NCBI RefSeq assembly: GCF_014698475.1
Contig: NZ_JACJTB010000001.1
Coordinates: forward strand, 62,001 to 126,000
Length of the DNA: 64,000 nt
Origin: Nostoc spongiaeforme FACHB-130
Lineage (GTDB): Bacteria; Cyanobacteriota; Cyanobacteriia; Cyanobacteriales; Nostocaceae
Direction: 5' to 3'
Positions 61,413 to 64,000 of the stretch are shown here, piece after piece (within the stretch, counting starts at the first letter, position 1; every line of letters starts with the position of its first letter). A program made the position numbers and the translations under genes. The notes under the pieces were generated by a model, which had not been told where the DNA came from, did not search any database, and worked only from the letters and a program-made list of their open reading frames with translations.

Positions 61413-62996
61413 TCAAAACTCCCCACTTCCCTCCGCCCATTTCACCAAAGCTTGAGTTAGTCCTTCTAAGGTATATTCTTCAGCTTCTACATCTACTCGA
61501 CCAAATAAAGCTTGACAAGTTTTAGAAGTTTGGGGGCCGATGGAAGCAATACAAACATTCTGTAAATTGATAACAGTATGATTTGCAAATGTGCGATCGA
61601 TAATTTGACAGAAAAACTGCACAGTTTTAGAACTGGCAAAGGTAATAATATTTACTTGATGATTTTGTAGTGCTAACTTTGCTGATTCAGGAATATTATC
61701 AGGACAGCAAGATTGATAAGCTGCAACTTCGATAACTTCTGCACCTTTGGCGGTTAATTCTTTAACTAAAATTTCTCGACCACCGGTTTCAACTCTGGGG
61801 AATAAAATCTTTTTACCTAGCAATGCTTCGGGAAAATTTTCTACTAAAGAATCGGCCACAAAGTTAGGTGGAATAAAATCTGGTTTGAGTGCTTGTTGTT
61901 TGAGAGATTGGGCTGTTTTTTCACCAACAACAGCAATTTTGACATTAGCTAAGGCGCGAGAATCTTTACCCAATGCTGTTAATCTGGCAAAAAAGTATTC
62001 CACTCCATTGGTAGAAGTGAGAATTAACCAGTCGAAGTCAGATAAACTAGCGATCGCATGATCTAAATCTGCCCAACTGGAAGGCGGGCCAATTTCTAAA
62101 GCTGGCATTTCAATGACTTTAGCACCAACCGCCTGGAGGCGATCGCTAAATTCGCTCGACTGTCCCACAGAACGAGTGACTAAGATAGTTTTTCCAGCGA
62201 GGGGGAGGTGGTTGGACATATTTGGCAGACTGGGAATAGTTGCTGTAGTGGAATCCTCAGAATTTATTTTCTCAGATTGTAAGTACTGCCGCAGCCTGAC
62301 CACTTCACCAATCACAATTACCACTGGCGAGAGTGATAACCCAGTGATTTTTTCGAGGATATTGTTTAATTGACCAGTCCAAACTTGTTGATTCGGCGTT
62401 CCTGCCCAACGGATAATGGCAATGGGAGTGAGGCGCGATCGCTTACGCCGTAATAATTGATGTATGATTTCCGGCAAATGTTGTCCACCCATCAAGATGA
62501 CAAGCGTCTCTAACCTTGACAGCGCCTCCCAGTCCAAAGTATCTGGTTCGTGGGCGGTAAACACAGCAAAACACCGACTCATAGCCGCATCTGTTAATGG
62601 AATTCCCGCAAACAACGGCGCGGCTAAAGCGGAGGAAATTCCCGGTATAACTTCAAATTCACAACCTGCTGCTTTTAAAGCTTCAATTTCGGAAGTACAG
62701 CGTCCAAAAATAAACGGATCGCCTGATTTTAGCCTGACAACTTGTTGACCAGCTTGACAGTGCTGCACCAATAATTTGTTAATTTCCCCTTGGGTTGTAC
62801 TTGGTTTACCACCACGCTTACCCACATCTAACCTTAAACAACTTGCTGGTACACACTCCAGCAATTGCTCATCCACCAGAGCATCATAGACCAACACCTC
62901 AGCCACAGCCAAGAGATGATAAGCCTTAACTGTCAGGTACGCCACATCTCCTGGCCCTGCACCGACGAGGTAAACTTTACCTTGTTTTTTAGTCAT
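61413..62996 (-). CDS. cobA-hemD: Uroporphyrinogen-III methyltransferase / synthase fusion
   Basis: A 527-residue bifunctional protein. The N-terminal half (about 1-250) is CobA: VYLVGAGPGDVAYLTVKAYHL near 8-28, RLKSGDPFIFGRC near 88-100 and LVILMGGQHLPEI near 167-179. The C-terminal half (about 270-525) is HemD: PLAGKTILVTRSVGQSSEF near 272-290, then LTSTNGVEYFF and TFASSKTVQFF. It makes uroporphyrinogen III and methylates it to precorrin-2 on the way to B12 and siroheme. Such fusions occur in several bacteria. B12 is needed by NrdJ nearby. Confidence 0.93.
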   Translation of the reverse strand: MTKKQGKVYLVGAGPGDVAYLTVKAYHLLAVAEVLVYDALVDEQLLECVPASCLRLDVGKRGGKPSTTQGEINKLLVQHCQAGQQVVRLKSGDPFIFGRCTSEIEALKAAGCEFEVIPGISSALAAPLFAGIPLTDAAMSRCFAVFTAHEPDTLDWEALSRLETLVILMGGQHLPEIIHQLLRRKRSRLTPIAIIRWAGTPNQQVWTGQLNNILEKITGLSLSPVVIVIGEVVRLRQYLQSEKINSEDSTTATIPSLPNMSNHLPLAGKTILVTRSVGQSSEFSDRLQAVGAKVIEMPALEIGPPSSWADLDHAIASLSDFDWLILTSTNGVEYFFARLTALGKDSRALANVKIAVVGEKTAQSLKQQALKPDFIPPNFVADSLVENFPEALLGKKILFPRVETGGREILVKELTAKGAEVIEVAAYQSCCPDNIPESAKLALQNHQVNIITFASSKTVQFFCQIIDRTFANHTVINLQNVCIASIGPQTSKTCQALFGRVDVEAEEYTLEGLTQALVKWAEGSGEF

Positions 62997-63041
62997 GATC
63001 TGAGCTTAATGCGATCGCGCAACAAAATTTCATCACATCAG

Positions 63042-63227
63042 TTAAGAGAATCTTTTATCAATTAGTGAGCTTAGAATAAATTTATAAATCTTTAATACCT
63101 TGGCAAAGGCAAAATCCTGAACTAAAATATCTTGTTTTAGCCGCCTTAATTCCCAAATTTTATTATCTATAATTTGATTTTTCTTAAGAATATAGGTAAC
63201 TATATTTGTATCAAGTAAATAAGCCAA
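63042..63227 (-). pseudogene. N-terminal remnant of a VapC-type PIN toxin
   Basis: A 61-residue frame that begins MAYLLDTNIVTYILKK, the VapC start with its first active-site Asp, then runs out of family similarity after about residue 35 (RRLKQDI). The remaining acidic active-site residues of a PIN domain are missing, so it is not functional. No antitoxin frame is next to it; the 63252 MITE sits 25 bases upstream and may have helped to break it. Confidence 0.7.
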
Positions 63228-63251
63228 ATTATTATTTATCTTCTATATCTC

Positions 63252-63370
63252 AGGACTTACGCAAAAATTCTCAAAAAGCTTAATTTATCGAACCGCCAAG
63301 TCGCATTAGACGCGCAAGCGGCTTCCCGCAGGGTAGAACGCCAAGAAATCGTAGAGTCTGCGTAAGTCCT
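63252..63370. mobile_element. 119-bp MITE copy with near-perfect 7-bp target duplication
   Basis: Same ends as the copy at 50160: AGGACTTACGCA and TGCGTAAGTCCT, here perfect inverted repeats. Flanking words ATATCTC (63245-63251) and ATATCTG (63371-63377) match in six of seven bases. It carries an extra insertion, GACGCGCAAGCGGCTTCCCG and following bases near 63310-63338, a different dispersed repeat. Confidence 0.85.
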
Positions 63371-63458
63371 ATATCTGTAGTATTCGCCCATAATAATTGG
63401 TTGACGTAGACTACATCGGAAATCTTTTCTACACAGTTTTTGCATCTAGATTGGGAAA

Positions 63459-63770
63459 TTATACCGTCTGAGTTAATAGCGAGTCGAGTTGACCTTTGGT
63501 ATCTAACTCATAAATGTCATCACAACCGCCGATATGTTGATTATTGATGAAAATCTGCGGGACTGTACGACGGCCATTTGAACGTTCTGCCATTTTGGCT
63601 CTAGCGGCTTCGTCACCGTCAATTTTATATTCGGTGAAGTTTACGCCTTTCCACCACAACAGCATTTTGGCACGGATGCAGTAAGGGCAGGTTTGCCAAG
63701 TGTATATTTCGACGTTAGCTTTAATTTTTTCGGGATGGCGACCGAGAAGCGGGTTGAGGAAGTCCAACAT
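63459..63770 (-). CDS. grxC: Glutaredoxin (GrxC type)
   Basis: A 103-residue thiol oxidoreductase with the dithiol active site C28-P-Y-C31 in TWQTCPYCIRAK, the cis-Pro segment RRTVPQIFINN near 67-77 and GGCDDIYELD near 81-90 for glutathione binding. It reduces protein disulfides and mixed glutathione disulfides in the cytoplasm. The start ATG at 63770 gives a lead of 18 residues before the first strand, longer than E. coli GrxC but normal in cyanobacteria. Confidence 0.93.
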   Translation of the reverse strand: MLDFLNPLLGRHPEKIKANVEIYTWQTCPYCIRAKMLLWWKGVNFTEYKIDGDEAARAKMAERSNGRRTVPQIFINNQHIGGCDDIYELDTKGQLDSLLTQTV

Positions 63771-64000
63771 AAAGTGTGAAGTGTTGATGAGTTGAGGGAT
63801 GAATTTATTGACATCTTACACCGAGGGGTTGGAGTTGCTGCACTTCGGCTGCGCTCAGTTACCGGCTGTGCGGGTTCAATTTTATTTGTCGGGGGTAGGT
63901 GATGAGATGAATTGCTGTTGTAGCTAATTTTTTTAGTCAACTTGTACGCAGTTTTTTTGACTTACTCTAGTTATATGCACACACCACAAAAGGGTGTTTA

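Noticed and set aside
63641-63940. A 99-codon frame overlapping the glutaredoxin start
   Set aside because: Contains repeat-coded text (VTERSRSA) and overlaps grxC in another frame.
1-64000. tRNA or rRNA genes
   Set aside because: I looked for T-arm (GTTCGA) and anticodon-arm patterns in the intergenic regions and found none that folds convincingly; a tRNAscan would be decisive.

Overview
The window is chromosomal DNA of a filamentous, heterocyst-forming cyanobacterium (Nostocales; Nostoc, Anabaena, Calothrix or Tolypothrix type). The evidence is: many HIP1 octamers (GCGATCGC); heptanucleotide tandem repeats and small palindromic repeats between genes; the gene order fbp-tal-zwf-opcA known from heterocystous strains; a carotenoid ketolase CrtO; a Rubisco activase with a small-subunit-like tail; a B12-dependent ribonucleotide reductase carrying a group I intron; and a six-copy tandem array that looks like the heterocyst-specific small RNA NsiR1, with TCCGG -35 boxes. 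Genus and species cannot be fixed from the sequence alone.

Layout. 1-6.7 kb: the N-terminal two thirds of a phosphoketolase-like enzyme (running off the left edge), a DUF2993 protein, crtO, an unknown protein, an SRPBCC protein and a small membrane protein. 6.8-17.1 kb: rubredoxin, a BaiN/YhiN-type flavoprotein with a repeat-coded insertion, a radical SAM protein, lpxD, an HdrB-like CCG protein, acpP-fabF, transketolase and a small exported protein. 17.0-20.2 kb: an osmoprotectant-type ABC transporter (ATPase, permease, lipoprotein) followed by a phytochelatin-synthase-like peptidase. 20.6-26.1 kb: a giant TamB-like protein. 26.2-33.5 kb: a four-helix-bundle gene inside inverted G-rich repeats, mgtE, a flavin monooxygenase, an SGNH hydrolase, a Uma2 nuclease-like protein, a Phd/VapC toxin-antitoxin pair and rca. 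33.5-40.4 kb: a minus-strand cluster of a glycosyltransferase, two TVP38 membrane proteins and a mercuric-reductase-like flavoprotein, next to a large putative outer-membrane protein. 41-44.2 kb: an SDR, a GNAT, an O-methyltransferase, a DOPA-dioxygenase-like protein, a small S4 protein, DUF2805 and a tiny membrane ORF.

44.3-50.1 kb is the most unusual part: a 1241-residue NACHT-HEAT protein (bacterial NLR-like, possible anti-phage protein), a MITE-like element, the six-unit NsiR1-like array, and a ribbon-helix-helix protein with a second domain that I recall from the neighbourhood of HNH/McrA nucleases. 50.2-56.2 kb is the oxidative pentose phosphate operon, which supplies NADPH in darkness and in heterocysts. 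56.7-64 kb carries an RRM RNA-binding protein, nrdJ split by its intron inside the active-site motif NPCGE, an Alr4036-type FMN protein, a cobA-hemD fusion, a decayed vapC, a second copy of a 7-bp-TSD MITE, and a glutaredoxin.

The most informative observations are the NsiR1 array away from any visible hetF, the NACHT protein beside it, the group I intron, the inverted-repeat cassette around the four-helix gene, and several small repeats that have entered reading frames (the BaiN-like protein, the ABC lipoprotein C-terminus, tal). Coordinates of RNA ends and promoters are predictions read by eye.
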